Source: Cafeteria roenbergensis (Eukaryota; Sar; Bigyra; Bicosoecida; Cafeteriaceae). Taken from it: a DNA stretch of 64,000 nucleotides. The translations under genes and the position numbers were made by a program. Shown piece by piece: positions 62,382-64,000 of this stretch. Numbering within the stretch: the first letter of the stretch is position 1; every line of letters starts with the position of its first letter. The notes beneath the pieces are model-generated. The model was not told where the DNA came from. It searched no databases and saw nothing but the letters and a program-made list of their open reading frames with translations. Location of the stretch: assembly GCA_008330645.1 (NCBI GenBank), contig VLTN01000019.1:62001-126000 (forward strand), read 5' to 3'.

Positions 62382-64000
62382 ATGCTCGGGGCGGATGCGC
62401 ACCGGCTGCGCTTGCAGGCCGAGCTCCATGAGCTGGAGCGAGAAATTGCTTTCCACGAGTCACGGGCGGCTGGCGTTTCTGGAAACGCAGCGGCGGCCCC
62501 AGCCCTCCCGGGGGCAGCATCCGCGACTGCCGCGTCGGCCAGAGACGGGAGGCCGGGCGAGAGCCAGCTGGGGCCGTCAGGGTGGGCCTCCGTGCCCTCC
62601 GCACTCCGTGGGCAGGCCGGCGACCCAGCTGCTGAAGCGAACGCCTCTGCGTTGCTCGGCGCCCTTGCGCTCGACCCACGCCGCGCGGTGTTCGCCCACC
62701 CGCTGGACGCGCTCCCCGCCGGAGAAGCTCGCAGGCTCCGCGGGCCCGGTGCGGGTGGGCACCCAGCTGGGTCCGCGTCCTCCTTCTCTGCCGGAGGCAC
62801 GTTGGCACAGCATTCGCTGCCTTCGCAAGCGCAGCGTGGGGCCGCTGATGACGCCCATCCCGCCAGCTGGGACGCGGTAGACGCCGAGCTGTACATGAGC
62901 CTGTTGCAGCGCGCGGCGCGGCCCGCAGGGGTGCAGCCAGCCACCGCCAGCCACCCGCTCTCCGGCCAGTCGATGAGCTCGCTGGGAGCGTCCGACAGCA
63001 GCTACCAGCACGCCGAGCTCCTGAGGCACTTTGGTTCCGAGCCAGCCTTGCCAATGCCCATCGGCCAGGCCTGGCAGGCCCGTCGCAGCGCCCGGCGCTC
63101 GCTCACGGCCCGGCCGGAGGGTGCTCGCAAACCTGCCGTCGCGAGCTCCTCGCGCAGAGGCGACACCGCGGACGCAGCCACGGCTGGCAGGAGCGGGGGC
63201 GCGGCAGCGAGGCGCACGACGGGCAGGAAGGCCAGTGGGGGCGTGCTGCCGGTGCGGCGCGGCGCAGGGGGCGGCGGGGCAGGCAAGCGGCGCAAGCGGA
63301 CGCTTCGGCACGACAGGGAGGGTCCCGTCGACAGCGCAGGGGCGAGCGGGGCTCGGCGACAGCAGCGCTCGTCGCCTGTTCACCGCTCGTCGCGGCGTAG
63401 CGCGCTGGACGTCGGGGCGGCCGCGGACGACGCCGCTTCGGGGTCTGACGCGGACCGCCCCAGGCTGCCGCGGCGAGCTGCTAGAAGGCGCGGCGGGCGG
63501 TCGCCGAGCCCGCACGACGCCCCGCGCGGCCGCAGAGCCCGGCATGCGGATGCTGATTCAGAGGAGGGCGTGGCCGAGGACAGGGTTCGTCGCGCCCCAG
63601 CGCGCGGCAGCCCGCCATCGCCCCTGCCCTGGCTCAAGGACGAGAGCGAGGATGACGAGGAGAAGCCCAGCGCCGACTTCCCCAAGCCAAGGGCGGGCAG
63701 GTCCGCCCGCCCCCCGAAGCAGCGCAGATCCTCTGCCTCGCGCCTCGCCAGCGAGGCCGTGGAATGGCTCAGCGACAGCGACGATGGCGGCGGCGGCGGC
63801 GACAGACGCGGCCAGCCGAGGTCGCGACGGGCAGAGCAGCCCCGCCGTGGCTCCGGCTGGCCCTCGCCGGCAGCGGATCCGCCTCGCGACCCCGCCCGAT
63901 CGCTGCGCACCACGTCTTCCAAGCGGACGCCCGGCAGCTTTGGCTCGGCAGCGGTCGGCAGCGGCGGCAGCGTCGCCCTTCCCCAGCTCTCACCGCCGCC
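62382..64000 (+). CDS. basic disordered protein, partial (3' end outside window)
   Basis: The frame is open from the ATG at 62382 to the end of the window (540 codons) and continues beyond it. The first 35 residues form a short coiled-coil-like helix (HRLRLQAELHELEREIAFHE); the helix-like character extends upstream in frame (ELRALATLHGACAES), so the true start may lie further 5' or in another exon. The rest is Ala/Ser/Arg-rich with many SRR, RRS and SPH motifs, a KRRKRTLRHDRE basic cluster (about residue 310), acidic patches (LKDESEDDEEKPS) and EAVEWLSDSDDG. It looks like a nuclear, perhaps chromatin- or RNA-associated, intrinsically disordered protein. No family recognised. Confidence 0.6.
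   Translation, partial: MLGADAHRLRLQAELHELEREIAFHESRAAGVSGNAAAAPALPGAASATAASARDGRPGESQLGPSGWASVPSALRGQAGDPAAEANASALLGALALDPRRAVFAHPLDALPAGEARRLRGPGAGGHPAGSASSFSAGGTLAQHSLPSQAQRGAADDAHPASWDAVDAELYMSLLQRAARPAGVQPATASHPLSGQSMSSLGASDSSYQHAELLRHFGSEPALPMPIGQAWQARRSARRSLTARPEGARKPAVASSSRRGDTADAATAGRSGGAAARRTTGRKASGGVLPVRRGAGGGGAGKRRKRTLRHDREGPVDSAGASGARRQQRSSPVHRSSRRSALDVGAAADDAASGSDADRPRLPRRAARRRGGRSPSPHDAPRGRRARHADADSEEGVAEDRVRRAPARGSPPSPLPWLKDESEDDEEKPSADFPKPRAGRSARPPKQRRSSASRLASEAVEWLSDSDDGGGGGDRRGQPRSRRAEQPRRGSGWPSPAADPPRDPARSLRTTSSKRTPGSFGSAAVGSGGSVALPQLSPP

Noticed and set aside
1-64000. CRISPR arrays, insertion sequences, rRNA genes and virus-derived elements
   Set aside because: No regularly spaced direct repeats with unique spacers, no transposase, integrase or capsid-like frames, and no rRNA-like conserved stretches were seen on either strand.

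Overview
This is a stretch of nuclear DNA from a GC-rich unicellular eukaryote. Genes lie on both strands a few hundred bases apart. I could place 56 introns. They are short and almost all run from GTGAG (rarely GTAAG or GTCAG) to CAG, and every join keeps frame. Many proteins carry long Ser, Glu/Asp, Ala or Pro runs. EGF-like secreted proteins with alternating Cys-rich and beta-rich units, a Sec-type selenophosphate synthetase and MRH-domain receptors point to a stramenopile or similar marine protist. I cannot name the species. I saw no plastid or mitochondrial DNA, no rRNA or tRNA that holds up, no transposon, no virus-derived element and no CRISPR array.

Layout. 0-9 kb: the 3' end of a cytochrome P450 followed by six 21-bp repeats, a small DCGG-motif membrane protein, a poly-Ser protein, a PET100-like mitochondrial protein, an RNase H1 and SelD with an in-frame TGA in the Sec position. 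9-18 kb: two unrecognised disordered proteins, one carrying a 34-bp perfect palindrome in its coding sequence, then two adjacent PH-domain genes sharing intron positions. 18-29 kb: a head-to-head pair of MRH receptor genes sharing a 169-bp gap and a 23-nt micro-exon, a giant acidic coiled-coil protein, and EGF-like gene 1. 29-41 kb: a DOT1-like methyltransferase with a long tail, a protein joining a galectin-like fold to an RRM, a DUF1761 membrane protein, a metallo-beta-lactamase and a third PH protein with WW-like repeats. 41-64 kb: EGF-like gene 2, a twin thioredoxin-like protein, an ABCC transporter, a sulfatase, an MPDU1 homologue, a secreted coiled-coil protein, a cyclic-nucleotide-binding-domain potassium channel, and the start of a basic disordered protein.

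The genes do not form one pathway. Several serve the endomembrane and cell-surface system: two MRH lectin-type receptors, MPDU1 for dolichol-linked sugars, a secreted sulfatase, two EGF-like surface proteins and the ABCC pump. Three small families (PH, MRH, EGF) each occur more than once here, so local duplication with later intron change is the main structural theme. The strongest single observation is the recoded TGA in SelD.
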